Part shown: one piece after another, positions 1-9,352 of the stretch
How positions within the stretch are numbered: the stretch's first letter is position 1
Layout of the letters: every line of letters starts with the position of its first letter
Assembly (NCBI GenBank): GCA_903897925.1
Contig: CAIUDG010000080.1
Location: 62,001-126,000, forward strand
Length of the DNA: 64,000 nt
Origin: an uncultured beta proteobacterium
Lineage (GTDB): Bacteria > Pseudomonadota > Gammaproteobacteria > Burkholderiales > Burkholderiaceae_C
Reading direction: 5' to 3'
Position numbers and translations under genes: made by a program
The notes under the pieces: model-generated
Told to the model about the DNA's origin: nothing
Seen by the model: only the letters and a program-made list of their open reading frames with translations
Databases searched by the model: none

Positions 1-1571
1 ATTTGCAAAACCTGCGCCATCCGATTCGCTTGATCGCCACCTTGGACGACAGCGCATCTTCGGCTGAAATGCGTGCATTGCTGCAGGACATCGCCAGCCT
101 GTCGGACCTTGTGCTGTTCGACGACAGCGGTGCCGATGCGCGCAAGCCATCCTTTGTGATTGCCCGCGACGGTGAGCAGCACGGCGTGCGCTTTGCGGCG
201 ATTCCGCTGGGCCATGAGTTCACCTCGCTGGTGCTGGCGCTGCTGTGGACCGGTGGCCACCCGCCCAAGGTCGAGCCCGAGGTGCTGGAGCAGATCCGGG
301 GGCTCGAAGGCGAGATGCGCTTTGAGGTGTACATGTCCTTGAGCTGCCACAACTGCCCGGACGTGGTGCAGGCCGCCACCCTGATGGCCATCTACAACCC
401 CAAAGTGCAGACAGTGGTGATTGACGGCGCCATGTACCAGCAGGAAGTCGATGCGCGCCAGGTGATGGCCGTGCCGATGGTGTTCATGAACGACCAGCTG
501 TTCGGCTCTGGCCGCATGGGCCTGGAAGAAATCGTGGCCAAGCTGGACACCCATTCGGCGGCGCGCGAGGCCGCCAAGCTCAGCGCCAAGGCAGCGTATG
601 ACGTATTGATCGTCGGCGGTGGCCCGGCCGGTGCCGCCGCTGCGGTGTATGCCGCACGCAAGGGCATTCGGGTGGGGGTTGCGGCCGAGCGCTTTGGCGG
701 TCAGGTCAACGACACCATGGCGATTGAAAACTATATTTCGGTGCTGGAGACCGATGGCCCGAAATTCGCCGCCGCGCTGGAGGCCCAGGTGCGCCATTAC
801 GCGGTGGACATCATGAATCTGCAACAGGCCACGCAGGTGATTCCAGCGGCCCAGCCGGGCGGACTGATTGGCGTGCAAATGGCCAATGGTGCTTTGCTGC
901 AGGCGCGCAGCGTGATTCTTTCCACCGGCGCGCGCTGGCGCAATGTCAATGTGCCGGGCGAAGCCGAGTACAAGAACAAGGGCGTGGCCTATTGCCCGCA
1001 TTGCGATGGCCCGCTGTTCAAGGGCAAGCGCGTGGCGGTGATCGGTGGCGGCAACTCCGGGGTGGAAGCCGCGATTGACCTGGCCGGCGTGGTGCAGCAT
1101 GTGACGCTGGTCGAATTCGCCGACGCCCTGAAGGCCGACGCGGTGCTGGTCAACAAGCTCAAGAGCCTGCCCAATGTCGAGATCCATGTGAATGCGCAGA
1201 CCACGGAAATTACCGGCGACGGCCACAAGGTCAATGGCTTGCGCTACAAAGACCGCGCCAGCCAGCAGGAACATCTGGTGGCGCTGGAAGGCGTGTTTGT
1301 GCAGATTGGCCTGGTGCCCAATACCGAGTTCCTGAAGGGCACGCTGGAACTCAGCCGGTTCGGCGAAATTGTTGTTGATGCCAAATGCCACACCAGCCTG
1401 CCAGGCGTGTTTGCTGCCGGCGATGTGACCACGGTGCCGTACAAGCAGATCGTGATTGCCGCGGGCGAGGGCGCCAAGGCCGCCTTGAGTGCGTTTGACT
1501 ACCTGATTCGCCAGCCGCTGCCAGCGCCGGTTGTAGCGGCAGCGCCGCAGTTGAGCGAAGCCGTCGCCTAG
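1..1571 (+). CDS. ahpF: Alkyl hydroperoxide reductase subunit F (5'-truncated by window edge)
   Basis: NAD(P)H-dependent flavoprotein disulfide reductase that re-reduces the peroxiredoxin AhpC in the cytoplasm during peroxide detoxification. The N-terminal thioredoxin-fold domain carries a CHNC redox pair (codons 345-356). It is followed by an FAD-binding GGGPAG motif, a second redox pair CPHC (codons 993-1004), an NAD-binding VIGGGNSG motif, and a C-terminal FAD signature ending near [10 protein letters not shown]. The reading frame is open at the left edge, and the first visible residues correspond to about residue 15-20 of typical AhpF, so the true start lies outside. The TTG at position 3 is probably an internal codon. 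ahpC is expected just upstream (inference). The C-terminus has a short Ala/Pro-rich tail beyond the usual end. Confidence 0.95.
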   Translation, partial: LQNLRHPIRLIATLDDSASSAEMRALLQDIASLSDLVLFDDSGADARKPSFVIARDGEQHGVRFAAIPLGHEFTSLVLALLWTGGHPPKVEPEVLEQIRGLEGEMRFEVYMSLSCHNCPDVVQAATLMAIYNPKVQTVVIDGAMYQQEVDARQVMAVPMVFMNDQLFGSGRMGLEEIVAKLDTHSAAREAAKLSAKAAYDVLIVGGGPAGAAAAVYAARKGIRVGVAAERFGGQVNDTMAIENYISVLETDGPKFAAALEAQVRHYAVDIMNLQQATQVIPAAQPGGLIGVQMANGALLQARSVILSTGARWRNVNVPGEAEYKNKGVAYCPHCDGPLFKGKRVAVIGGGNSGVEAAIDLAGVVQHVTLVEFADALKADAVLVNKLKSLPNVEIHVNAQTTEITGDGHKVNGLRYKDRASQQEHLVALEGVFVQIGLVPNTEFLKGTLELSRFGEIVVDAKCHTSLPGVFAAGDVTTVPYKQIVIAAGEGAKAALSAFDYLIRQPLPAPVVAAAPQLSEAVA

Positions 1572-1673
1572 CCAGGGGTGCTCCCCGCCAGCGGCCAGAT
1601 TCCGTAGCGCTGGTCGCTTGGCGTGAGGGGGTCTGGCGATTCGGCCGATAATGGCCGGCTTGAAGGAGAAGGT

Positions 1674-1898
1674 ATGCCGATTTACGAATACGCTTGCAAA
1701 GACTGCGCGCAGCAGTTCGAGGCCCTGGTGCGCTCGGACAGCACGCCCGAATGCCCCAATTGCCATTCCAGCCAGCTGGAAAAACTGCTGTCGGTGTTTG
1801 CCACTACGGCCTCTTCGGCCTCGGCGGCCCCGGTCATGGCTGGGCCCTGTGGTTCCTGTGGCCATCCGGACGGACCGGGCGCGTGCGGCTTCCACTAG
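1674..1898 (+). CDS. FmdB-family zinc-ribbon protein
   Basis: Small 74-residue protein of the FmdB/putative regulatory protein family (zinc ribbon). It starts MPIYEYAC and has two CxxC pairs: CKDC near residues 8-11 and CPNC near 29-32. A C-terminal Cys/Gly-rich tail (CGSCGH) adds more potential metal ligands. The ATG at 1674 was chosen because a strong AAGGAGA ribosome site (about 1663-1669) precedes it and because family members begin MPIYEY. Its molecular role is unknown in general. It stands about 100 bp after ahpF and about 50 bp before a pseudouridine synthase gene, all in the same direction. Confidence 0.9.
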   Translation: MPIYEYACKDCAQQFEALVRSDSTPECPNCHSSQLEKLLSVFATTASSASAAPVMAGPCGSCGHPDGPGACGFH

Positions 1899-1951
1899 GG
1901 CGCAGCGGCCTGCCAATGTTTGAATGAGGCCGCGCCGCGAAACCACCCACT

Positions 1952-2701
1952 ATGCAATTGCAGGAAATCTTATATTCACAGGGCTTTGGCACCCGGCGCG
2001 TCTGTGCCGGTCTGGTGCAGCAGGGCCATGTGCAGGTCTATCCGGACGCCGACGCCAGCACGCCGCTGGCCTGCACCGATGCAGCGGCAGAGTTCAATGC
2101 TCCCGGTTTGCGCTTTCGCGTGCAGGGTGCCGAATGGCGCTATTTCGCACCCGCCTATGTGCTGCTGAACAAGCCGGCCGGCACCGAGTGTTCGCAAAAG
2201 CCGTCGACCTACCCGAGCATTTACACCTTGCTGCCCTCACCGCTGCGCCTGCGTCCGCAAAAAGGCGCGGTGCAGGGGGTGCAGGCGGTGGGCCGGCTGG
2301 ACCAGGACACCACCGGCATGCTGCTGCTCACCGATGACGGAAAATTCATCCACAAAATGAGTTCGCCGCGCCACCATGTGCCCAAGGTGTACCAGGTCAC
2401 TGTCAAGCACCCGCTGGATGCGCGCCAGGTCCAGCGCCTGCTCGATGGCGTGGTGCTCGACGACGACCCCAAGCCGGTGCGCGCCGCCGCCTGCCGCGCG
2501 CTCGATGAATTCCATCTGGAATTGACCCTGACCGAGGGCAAATACCACCAGGTCAAGCGCATGCTGGCAGCGGTCAGCAACCGGGTCGAAGGCCTGCACC
2601 GATCACAAATCGGTGCCCTGACATTGCCGCCCGATCTGGCCCCGGGGCAGTGGCGCTGGCTCGACGCTGCCGACCTGCAACGCATCGCCACGGTTGCCTG
2701 A
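1952..2701 (+). CDS. RsuA-family rRNA pseudouridine synthase
   Basis: Predicted pseudouridine synthase of the RsuA/RluB/E/F family, converting a specific uridine to pseudouridine in ribosomal RNA. An N-terminal S4-like region (residues about 1-60) precedes the catalytic domain. Visible motifs are LLNKPAG (71-77), GRLDQDTTG with catalytic Asp at residue 117, and the KYHQVKRM motif toward the C-terminus. The length (249 aa) and the single catalytic domain fit RsuA, the 16S U516 enzyme, better than RluB, but the exact target base is not decided by sequence alone. The stop codon lies only 2 bp before the next gene, so they are probably co-transcribed. Confidence 0.88.
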   Translation: MQLQEILYSQGFGTRRVCAGLVQQGHVQVYPDADASTPLACTDAAAEFNAPGLRFRVQGAEWRYFAPAYVLLNKPAGTECSQKPSTYPSIYTLLPSPLRLRPQKGAVQGVQAVGRLDQDTTGMLLLTDDGKFIHKMSSPRHHVPKVYQVTVKHPLDARQVQRLLDGVVLDDDPKPVRAAACRALDEFHLELTLTEGKYHQVKRMLAAVSNRVEGLHRSQIGALTLPPDLAPGQWRWLDAADLQRIATVA

Positions 2702-2703
2702 GC

Positions 2704-3531
2704 ATGGGCCTGATGCTCGACTCCCTGTGGCGTGCGCTGGCGTATTGCGGGCGCCCGCGCGTGGTGTGGTTGTCGCTGCTGCCGCTGCTGGTCGGCGTCA
2801 GCCTGACGGTGGCCTTCGGCTACCTGTTTTGGGACCTGGCGGTGGACCAGGTGCGCTGGTGGCTGGAGTCGTTTGCCTATGTCAGCCGGGTCTGGTCCTG
2901 GCTCGACGGCATGGGGGTGGGGCGCCTCAAAGGGGTACTGCCACAGCTCATCGTGGTGCTGGCAGCAACGCCCTTTTTGCTGCTGATTTCGCTGCTGGCG
3001 GTGGCCCAGCTGATGACGCCGGCGCTGGTCCGCCTGGTGGCAGAGCGGCGTTTTGGCGCCTTGCCGGCCAACCAGGGTGCCAGCTGGCTGGCCAGCGTGC
3101 TGTGGTCCCTGGGTTCGTGTGTGCTGGCCATGCTGGCCATGCTGGTGTCGGTGCCGCTGTGGGTGATTCCGCCGCTCTGGCTGGTCCTGCCGCCGATGAT
3201 TCTGGGCTGGCTGACCTACCGGGTGATGGCGTTTGACGCCCTGTCGCTGCACGCCACTGCGCAGGAGCGCAGCCTGATTTTTCGCCAGCACCGGGCGCCA
3301 CTGTTTGTGATGGGGCTGGCATGTGGCTGCCTGAGCAGCGCGCCAAGCCTGGTCTGGGCCGCCGGCAGCGGTTTCGCTCCGGCGTTTGTGCTGCTGGCAC
3401 CGTTGGCGGTCTGGACGTACACCCTGGTGTTCGCTTTTTCTTCGCTCTGGTTCATTCACTTTTGTCTGGCCGCCTTGCTGCAGCTGCGCGGCCCGGCGCC
3501 GACCCTGCCACGCGTGGCCCTGGAAAGCTAA
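2704..3531 (+). CDS. EI24-domain integral membrane protein
   Basis: 275-residue membrane protein resembling the EI24/CysZ-like family. Hydrophobic segments lie around residues 20-45, 80-105, 135-170 and 205-250, separated by short loops. CysZ transports sulfate, but many betaproteobacterial EI24 proteins have no assigned substrate, so I do not assign one. The ATG at 2704 (MGLMLDSLW) is preferred over longer upstream readings that would overlap the pseudouridine synthase gene. The start is 2 bp after the preceding stop, and the next gene starts 2 bp after this stop, indicating an operon with the RsuA-type gene and the molybdopterin-binding protein gene. Confidence 0.8.
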   Translation: MGLMLDSLWRALAYCGRPRVVWLSLLPLLVGVSLTVAFGYLFWDLAVDQVRWWLESFAYVSRVWSWLDGMGVGRLKGVLPQLIVVLAATPFLLLISLLAVAQLMTPALVRLVAERRFGALPANQGASWLASVLWSLGSCVLAMLAMLVSVPLWVIPPLWLVLPPMILGWLTYRVMAFDALSLHATAQERSLIFRQHRAPLFVMGLACGCLSSAPSLVWAAGSGFAPAFVLLAPLAVWTYTLVFAFSSLWFIHFCLAALLQLRGPAPTLPRVALES

Positions 3532-3533
3532 CT

Positions 3534-4343
3534 ATGCAATTTGGTCTCATCATCATTGGCGACGAAATCCTGTCCGGGCGGCGCGAAGACAAGCACCTGG
3601 CCAAGTCGATTGAAATTTTTGCCGCGCGTGGTCTGCAAGTGGCCTATGCCGATTACGTCGGCGATGTGCCGGCACGCATTACCGCCACCCTGGAGCGTGC
3701 CTTTGCCTCGGGCGATGTGGTGTTTTCCTTTGGCGGCATTGGGGCCACGCCGGACGACCACACGCGCCAGTGCGCAGCGGCGGCCTTGCGCCGGCCCCTG
3801 CAGCTGCATCCGCAAGCCGAAGTGCTGATCATGGAGCGCGTGCGCAAACTCGCCGAAGAGCAGGGCAAGGATTTCGATCCGGCGCGTGCCGACAACCAGC
3901 ACCGGCTCAATATGGGCGTGTTTCCCGAAGGCGCTGAAATCATCCCCAACCCCTACAACCAGATTCCGGGTTTCCGCTGCCAGGGCGCCGGTGCTGGCGC
4001 AGTGCACTTCGTGCCGGGCTTCCCGGTGATGGCCTGGCCGATGGTCGAAGCCGAGCTGGACACGCACTACCGCAGCTATTTCACCAGTGGCAGCTGGCAG
4101 GAAAATTCGGTGATTGTGTTTGGCGCCATCGAAGCCTCGCTGACGCCGCTGATGCAGCGCATCGAACAGGCCCACGCAGTGAAGGTGTTCAGCCTGCCCA
4201 GCGTGGACCATCCGGAGTACGGTCGCCACATCGAACTCGGCGTCAAAGGCAGCCCGTCCGCCGCCGAAGCCGCTTTTGCCGACATGCTGGACAGCTTGAA
4301 AAGTCTGGCCATTCCGCTCGGCCCGCTAATGGTGCGAAATTAA
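3534..4343 (+). CDS. Competence/damage-inducible CinA-N (molybdopterin-binding MoCF) domain protein
   Basis: 269-residue protein with the MoCF_biosynth/CinA N-terminal fold. It shows the opening motif IIIGDEILSG (about residues 6-15), then DVVFSFGGIGATPDDHT, which carries the glycine-rich nucleotide/cofactor-binding loop of the family. The C-terminal nicotinamide-nucleotide amidase domain of full-length CinA is absent, so this is the short stand-alone form common in proteobacteria. Its precise reaction is unknown; the fold binds molybdopterin or nucleotides in relatives. It is the last gene of the RsuA-EI24 unit, with a 2-bp gap to EI24. The downstream intergenic region belongs to glnA control. 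Confidence 0.85.
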   Translation: MQFGLIIIGDEILSGRREDKHLAKSIEIFAARGLQVAYADYVGDVPARITATLERAFASGDVVFSFGGIGATPDDHTRQCAAAALRRPLQLHPQAEVLIMERVRKLAEEQGKDFDPARADNQHRLNMGVFPEGAEIIPNPYNQIPGFRCQGAGAGAVHFVPGFPVMAWPMVEAELDTHYRSYFTSGSWQENSVIVFGAIEASLTPLMQRIEQAHAVKVFSLPSVDHPEYGRHIELGVKGSPSAAEAAFADMLDSLKSLAIPLGPLMVRN

Positions 4344-4344
4344 A

Positions 4345-4386
4345 TGCCCCAAATTGGGGATAATCCAATTCCCGATTCTGGTGCAT
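4345..4386 (+). promoter_or_regulatory. Putative NtrC (NR-I) enhancer sites upstream of glnA
   Basis: Two dyads resembling the NtrC consensus (TGCACC-N5-GGTGCA). The first, at about 4345-4361, is a near-perfect palindrome centred on CCCCAAATTGGGG. The second, about 4371-4386, reads on the minus strand as TGCACC-N5-CGGGAA and is weaker. They lie roughly 120-165 bp upstream of the sigma-54 element, a usual distance for enhancer-bound NtrC. glnG, encoding NtrC, lies 3 kb downstream. Assignment is by pattern and context only. Confidence 0.5.
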
Positions 4387-4498
4387 TTTCTCTGGGCGGC
4401 GCGCAATAATCGCGCCGCTGCCGACCCCGGGACTCAAAAAACAGGCAAATCTCAGGGCAGAATAGAGCGCTTGCTCAATGTGCTTTGAAGCCAGGTGC

Positions 4499-4514
4499 TG
4501 GCATAAAAGCTGCA
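4499..4514 (+). promoter_or_regulatory. Sigma-54 (RpoN) promoter of glnA
   Basis: The sequence TGGCATAAAAGCTGCA has GG (4500-4501) and GC (4512-4513) separated by exactly 10 bases, the invariant -24/-12 spacing of RpoN promoters. It lies about 50 bp upstream of the glnA start and downstream of the NtrC-like dyads. Nitrogen-regulated glnA transcription by NtrC and sigma-54 is established in proteobacteria. Confidence 0.8.
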
Positions 4515-4562
4515 TTGGGAATCCGGCAAACATTTTTTATAACCGTGCAACAGGAGTATTTG

Positions 4563-5978
4563 ATGGCCAAGACCGTCGCAGACGTGATGAAGATGGTGAA
4601 AGACAATGAAGTCAAGTTCGTTGACTTCCGTTTCACCGATACCCGTGGTAAAGAGCAGCACGTGACCGTGCCAATCTCGGCGTTCGACGAAGACAAGTTC
4701 ACTTCTGGACACGCGTTCGATGGTTCCTCCATCGCTGGCTGGAAGGGTATTGAAGCGTCCGACATGCAACTGATGCCCGATGCCAACACCGCCAACATCG
4801 ACCCCTTCTTCGAAGAAACCACCCTGTTCCTGCAGTGCGACGTGGTGGAACCCAGCGACGGCAAGGCCTACGACCGTGACCCACGTTCGATCGCCAAGCG
4901 CGCTGAAGCCTACCTGAAGGCCTCTGGCCTGGGCGATACCGCCTACTTCGGTCCAGAACCCGAATTCTTCATTTTTGACGGCGTGCGCTGGTCCAACGAA
5001 CCCGGCAAAGTCGGCTTCGAAATCGACGAATACGAAGCACCCTGGAACTCTGGCAAGGTGCTCGAAGGCGGCAACCGCGGCCACCGTCCCACCACCAAGG
5101 GCGGCTATTTCCCCGTGCCTCCGGTTGACAGCACGCAAGACATGCGCGCTGAAATGTCCCTGATCCTCGAATCCCTGGGCATTCCGGTCGAAGTGTTCCA
5201 CCACGAAGTGGCTGGCGCTGGCCAGAACGAAATCGGTACCAAGTTCAGCACCCTGGTGGAGCGCGCTGACTGGACCCAGAACCTGAAGTACGTGGTCTGG
5301 AACGTGGCCAACGCCTACGGCAAGACTGCTACCTTCATGCCCAAGCCCTACGCTGGCGACAACGGTTCCGGCATGCACGTGCACCAGTCGATCTGGAAAG
5401 ATGGCAAGAACCTGTTTGCTGGCGACGGCTATGCCGGTCTGTCCGATTTCGCCCTGTACTACATCGGCGGCATCATCAAGCACGCACGCGCACTGAACGC
5501 TATCACCAACCCTGGCACCAACAGCTACAAGCGCCTGGTTCCTGGCTTCGAAGCCCCGGTGAAACTGGCTTACTCGTCGCGCAACCGTTCTGCCTCGATC
5601 CGTATTCCGTTCGTGGCAAACCCCAAGGGCCGTCGTATCGAAGCCCGTTTCCCGGATCCATCGGCCAACCCCTACCTGTGCTTCTCGGCACTGATGATGG
5701 CTGGTCTGGACGGCGTGGAAAACAAGATTCACCCCGGCGAAGCCGCTACCAAGGACCTGTACCATCTGCCGCCCGAGGAAGATGCAAAGGTACCAACCGT
5801 CTGCCACAGCCTGGATCAGGCGCTGGACTACCTGGACAAGGACCGTGCGTTCCTGACCAAGGGTGGTGTGTTCAGCGACTCCATGCTCGACGCCTACATC
5901 GAACTGAAGATGGCCGAAGTGACGCGTTTCCGTATGGCACCGCACCCGGTCGAATACGACATGTACTACTCCCTGTAA
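4563..5978 (+). CDS. glnA: Glutamine synthetase type I
   Basis: ATP-dependent condensation of glutamate and ammonia to glutamine, the central step of ammonium assimilation. The product is 471 residues, the expected length of the dodecameric GSI-beta enzyme. Visible signatures include [22 protein letters not shown], the catalytic GPEPEFF and [10 protein letters not shown], and NRSASIRIP. The adenylylation loop DLYHLPPEE has its tyrosine at about residue 400, so activity is probably controlled by GlnE adenylylation. The ATG at 4563 follows an AGGAG site. Codon usage is strongly biased (few rare codons), typical of a highly expressed gene. A sigma-54 promoter precedes it and a strong terminator follows. 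Confidence 0.98.
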   Translation: MAKTVADVMKMVKDNEVKFVDFRFTDTRGKEQHVTVPISAFDEDKFTSGHAFDGSSIAGWKGIEASDMQLMPDANTANIDPFFEETTLFLQCDVVEPSDGKAYDRDPRSIAKRAEAYLKASGLGDTAYFGPEPEFFIFDGVRWSNEPGKVGFEIDEYEAPWNSGKVLEGGNRGHRPTTKGGYFPVPPVDSTQDMRAEMSLILESLGIPVEVFHHEVAGAGQNEIGTKFSTLVERADWTQNLKYVVWNVANAYGKTATFMPKPYAGDNGSGMHVHQSIWKDGKNLFAGDGYAGLSDFALYYIGGIIKHARALNAITNPGTNSYKRLVPGFEAPVKLAYSSRNRSASIRIPFVANPKGRRIEARFPDPSANPYLCFSALMMAGLDGVENKIHPGEAATKDLYHLPPEEDAKVPTVCHSLDQALDYLDKDRAFLTKGGVFSDSMLDAYIELKMAEVTRFRMAPHPVEYDMYYSL

Positions 5979-5996
5979 GCAGGACGGTAGATCAGC

Positions 5997-6024
5997 GAAA
6001 AGGACGGCCTCGGCCGTCCTTTTT
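5997..6024 (+). terminator. Rho-independent terminator after glnA
   Basis: Perfect GC-rich stem AGGACGGCC/GGCCGTCCT with a 2-base loop, flanked by AAAA on the left and TTTTTG on the right, starting about 18 bp after the glnA stop. It should separate glnA transcription from the DUF4124-glnL-glnG genes. Confidence 0.9.
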
Positions 6025-6155
6025 GTTTTGGAATTCGCAAGCGTAGACGAAGGCAGGCGCGGCGGGCCGGGAAAATATGGCACTATCCGCACCTTGTGTG
6101 TGACTTGGGTTGACACGGGCAGATTGGCTGCCGCCTCTGTGAAGATGGATTGGAA

Positions 6156-6650
6156 ATGAAACTTGTAAGTCTCCTGTGGCTCATGGCTGCGACCTGGGCT
6201 GGCGCGGCCCATGCCGAAGACCGCATTTACCGCTGCGGCAACGAATACACCAACGCGGTGTCCGAGGCCCAGGCGAAAAACTGCAAGCTGGTGTCGGGTG
6301 GCAATGTCACGGTCATACAGGCCGCCCGCACCAGTTCGCCCAAACCCGCGCCATCGGCGTCCTCGTCGAATGCACGGGTCGATTCGGCCGAGCAGCGGGC
6401 CAAGGATTCCGATGCCCGCATGATTCTCGAGTCCGAGCTGAAGAAGGCCGAGGCCAAACGCGCCGAATTGCTGCAGGCCTATAACAACGGTGAACCCGAC
6501 AAACTCGGTGCGGAAAGCCGCAACAACCAGAAGTACCTGGACCGGGTGGCCGATATGAAGGCGGCCATCGAACGCAACGACAGCGATATCGCCGGTATTC
6601 GCCGTGAGCTCGACCGCATGGGCGCATCCGCCCCGGCGAGCGCGCGCTAA
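6156..6650 (+). CDS. DUF4124-like exported protein with coiled coil
   Basis: 164-residue secreted protein with a cleavable signal peptide (MKLVSLLWLMAATWAGAAHA). The mature N-terminus, DRIYRCGNEYTNAVSEAQAKNC, resembles the DUF4124 type, with two cysteines that could form a disulfide. A Ser/Ala/Pro-rich linker and a long charged helix (about residues 75-160, rich in E/K/R/A) likely forming a coiled coil follow. A gene of this kind is frequently found between glnA and glnL in Burkholderiales. Its role is unknown. The start at 6156 was chosen because it begins the signal peptide. The stop is 19 bp before glnL, so the three downstream genes are probably one transcript. Confidence 0.75.
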   Translation: MKLVSLLWLMAATWAGAAHAEDRIYRCGNEYTNAVSEAQAKNCKLVSGGNVTVIQAARTSSPKPAPSASSSNARVDSAEQRAKDSDARMILESELKKAEAKRAELLQAYNNGEPDKLGAESRNNQKYLDRVADMKAAIERNDSDIAGIRRELDRMGASAPASAR

Positions 6651-6669
6651 GCGCCAGGAGCGGTCGAAA

Positions 6670-7755
6670 GTGCCTAAATCCCCCGCCCCGCATGCGCTGT
6701 CGTCGCACGCGCCCTACCAGTCCTTCGATCTGCTCGCAACACTGGTGACGGTGCTCGATCGCAAGGGCATCGTACGTTTTTCCAATGCCGCGCTGGAAGA
6801 CGTGCTGGGCATTTCCCGCCGCTCCATCCAGGGCACTGCATTTGCCGAGCTGTTCATGGAGCCGAGCCAGTTGCAGAACGCCCTGGAGGGCGTCAGTGGC
6901 AACGAATTTGACGCCTTGCGCTATGACGCCTGGCTGCGCCGCAATGGCTACGAACCGGTGCCGGTGCATGTCATCATCACGCGCACCGAGTCTGCCGATG
7001 CCATCATTGCCGAACTGGTGCCGCTGGAGCAGCAGACCCGGCAAGACCGCGAAGAGCGCCTGACCGAACAGGCCCAGACCAACAAGGAACTGATCCGCAA
7101 CCTGGCGCACGAAATCAAGAATCCGCTGGGCGGTATTCGCGGTGCGGCGCAGTTGCTGGAAATGGAAATTGACTCGCCCGAGCTCACCGAATACACCCAG
7201 GTCATCATCCATGAGGCCGATCGCCTGCAAAGCCTGGTAGACCGGCTGCTGGCGCCGCACCGGCGCCCGCACATGGTCAGTGATGTCAACATCCACGAGG
7301 TCTGCGAGCGGGTGCGCTCGCTGATTCTGGCCGAATTTCCCAAGGGTTTGCGCGTGGTGCGTGACTACGACACCTCCATTCCCGAGTTCCGCGCCGACCG
7401 CGAACAGCTGATTCAGGCGGTGCTCAACATTGCCCATAACGCCGCCCAAGCGCTTGCCGAACGCATTGCCGAAGGCGATGCCTGCCTGACTTTCAAGACG
7501 CGCGTCACGCGCCAGATCACTTTTGGCAAGCAGCGTTATCGGTTGGCATTGGAATTGCATGTGGTAGACAACGGACCTGGCGTGCCAGATTCGATCAAGG
7601 ACCGCATTTTTTACCCGCTGGTGTCGGGGCGCGAAGGTGGTTCCGGACTGGGGCTGACATTGGCGCAAACTTTTGTTCAGCAGCACCATGGCTTGATCGA
7701 GGTCGACAGCGTGCCAGGCCGTACGGATTTCAAAATATTAATTCCGTTACCGTAA
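6670..7755 (+). CDS. glnL: Nitrogen regulation sensor kinase NtrB (NR-II)
   Basis: Cytosolic histidine kinase/phosphatase that controls phosphorylation of NtrC in response to PII. An N-terminal PAS domain (residues about 20-120) precedes the HisKA region with NLAHEIKNPLGG, whose phospho-accepting His is residue 147. The HATPase part shows an N-box (AVLNIAHNAAQAL), a G1 box (VDNGPGVP) and a G2 box (GGSGLGLTLA). No membrane segment is present. I chose the GTG start at 6670 because AGGAG lies 9 bp upstream and no in-frame ATG gives a better fit. The stop overlaps an ATG of the next frame (TAATG), indicating coupling to glnG. Confidence 0.95.
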   Translation: MPKSPAPHALSSHAPYQSFDLLATLVTVLDRKGIVRFSNAALEDVLGISRRSIQGTAFAELFMEPSQLQNALEGVSGNEFDALRYDAWLRRNGYEPVPVHVIITRTESADAIIAELVPLEQQTRQDREERLTEQAQTNKELIRNLAHEIKNPLGGIRGAAQLLEMEIDSPELTEYTQVIIHEADRLQSLVDRLLAPHRRPHMVSDVNIHEVCERVRSLILAEFPKGLRVVRDYDTSIPEFRADREQLIQAVLNIAHNAAQALAERIAEGDACLTFKTRVTRQITFGKQRYRLALELHVVDNGPGVPDSIKDRIFYPLVSGREGGSGLGLTLAQTFVQQHHGLIEVDSVPGRTDFKILIPLP

Positions 7756-7781
7756 TGCCTGATACAGGGGATAAGAGACAC

Positions 7782-9338
7782 ATGAAGCCGATTTGGATCG
7801 TTGATGATGACCAGTCCATACGCTTCGTGCTTGAAAAAGCGTTGTTGCGTGAGCACCTGCCAACACGCAGTTTTTCCAACACGCGCGATGTGCTAGCCGC
7901 ACTGGCCACTGCAGCGGACGACGAAGGCCCGCAAATCCTGGTGAGCGACATTCGCATGCCGGGCGGTTCGGGCCTTGATCTGCTGGAAAAGGTGAAGGCG
8001 AAATACCCGGGGTTGCCGGTGATCATCATGACCGCCTTCTCCGACCTGGACAGCGCCGTCAGCGCGTTCCAGGGCGGTGCTTTTGAATACCTGCCCAAAC
8101 CGTTTGACCTGCCCAAGGCAGTCGAGCTGATTCGGCGCGCGGTCGAGGAAAGCCAGCGCGAAGAAGTCAATGAAGAGCGGCTCACCGAGGCGCCCGAAAT
8201 GCTTGGCCAGGCGCCGGCCATGCAGGACGTGTTCCGCGCCATCGGACGCCTGTCGCAAAGCAACGTCACGGTGCTTATCACTGGCGAGTCGGGCTCCGGC
8301 AAAGAGCTGGTGGCGCGTGCGCTGCACAAGCATTCGCCGCGCGCCAGTGGCCCGTTTGTCGCTATCAATACCGCAGCCATCCCGAAGGACCTGCTGGAAA
8401 GCGAGTTGTTCGGCCATGAACGCGGCGCTTTCACCGGCGCGCAGAACATGCGCCGGGGCCGCTTTGAGCAGGCCGATGGCGGCACCCTGTTTCTGGACGA
8501 AATCGGCGACATGCCGTTTGAGTTGCAGACGCGCCTGCTGCGCGTGCTGTCGGACGGCCATTTTTACCGGGTTGGCGGTCACAGCGCGGTGAAAACCAAT
8601 GTGCGCGTGATTGCGGCAACGCACCAGGACCTGGAGCAGCGCGTCAAGGAAGGCGTGTTCCGGGAAGACTTGTTTCACCGCCTGAACGTGATTCGCCTGC
8701 GCCTGCCGGCCTTGCGCGAGCGCCGCGAAGACGTGTCCATGCTGACGCGCCACTTCCTGCAGCAAAGCGCCAAGCAGCTCGGCGTCGAGCCCAAGCGCAT
8801 CTCCGATGCGGCGCTGGGCTGGCTGGAAACCTTTGCCTTTCCGGGCAATGTGCGACAGCTGGAAAACATTTGCCACTGGCTGACGGTCATGGCGCCAGCG
8901 CAGGTGATCGAGCCCAAGGACCTGCCCCCCGAAGTCGGCGTGGCACGGCCATTGCTGGCCGACGCGCCGGCGGAAAAAGCACTGCTGGCACCGGCCCTGG
9001 CCGAGCAGGCGGCGGTTTTGGCGCAGCCGCTGGCGTCTGCGTCTGCGCCAGCGCCTGCGCCCGCTCCGTTAGCCGTGGCTGCAGCGGCGTCGAGCGTGCT
9101 GCCGCAGGCTGGCGATGACGCGGGCTTGCCCTGGGAAGACGGTCTGGAGGCGCAAGCCCATGCCCTGCTCGAAAGCGGCTGTCTGGAGGTCTGGGACCTG
9201 TTGACGCGGCGTTTCGAGTCGCGCCTGATTCAGGCGGCGCTGCACAACACCAAGGGCCGGCGCATCGAAGCTGCGCACAAGCTGGGCATTGGTCGCAATA
9301 CCATCACGCGCAAGATTCAGGAACTCGGCCTGGAGTAG
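7782..9338 (+). CDS. glnG: Nitrogen regulation response regulator NtrC (NR-I)
   Basis: Sigma-54-dependent enhancer-binding activator of nitrogen genes. It has a receiver domain (phospho-acceptor Asp about residue 56, SDIRMPGG), an AAA+ domain with Walker A GESGSGKE (168-175) and GAFTGA sigma-54 contact loop (215-220), and a C-terminal Fis-type helix-turn-helix (NTKGRRIEAAHKLGIGRNT). A long Ala/Pro-rich linker (about residues 385-440) makes it about 50 residues longer than the E. coli protein. The start MKPIWIVDDD at 7782 matches the family start. An ATG at 7755 overlapping the glnL stop is in frame and possible. It is convergent with xthA, with only 14 bp between the stops. Confidence 0.95.
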   Translation: MKPIWIVDDDQSIRFVLEKALLREHLPTRSFSNTRDVLAALATAADDEGPQILVSDIRMPGGSGLDLLEKVKAKYPGLPVIIMTAFSDLDSAVSAFQGGAFEYLPKPFDLPKAVELIRRAVEESQREEVNEERLTEAPEMLGQAPAMQDVFRAIGRLSQSNVTVLITGESGSGKELVARALHKHSPRASGPFVAINTAAIPKDLLESELFGHERGAFTGAQNMRRGRFEQADGGTLFLDEIGDMPFELQTRLLRVLSDGHFYRVGGHSAVKTNVRVIAATHQDLEQRVKEGVFREDLFHRLNVIRLRLPALRERREDVSMLTRHFLQQSAKQLGVEPKRISDAALGWLETFAFPGNVRQLENICHWLTVMAPAQVIEPKDLPPEVGVARPLLADAPAEKALLAPALAEQAAVLAQPLASASAPAPAPAPLAVAAAASSVLPQAGDDAGLPWEDGLEAQAHALLESGCLEVWDLLTRRFESRLIQAALHNTKGRRIEAAHKLGIGRNTITRKIQELGLE

Positions 9339-9352
9339 GCAGCACCCCGGCA

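Noticed and set aside
2221-3459. Minus-strand frame of about 410 codons opposite the RsuA/EI24 genes
   Set aside because: Glutamine/arginine/histidine-rich shadow spanning two real genes.
4452-6212. Long minus-strand frame opposite glnA
   Set aside because: Shadow produced by the strong codon bias of glnA; no recognisable motifs.
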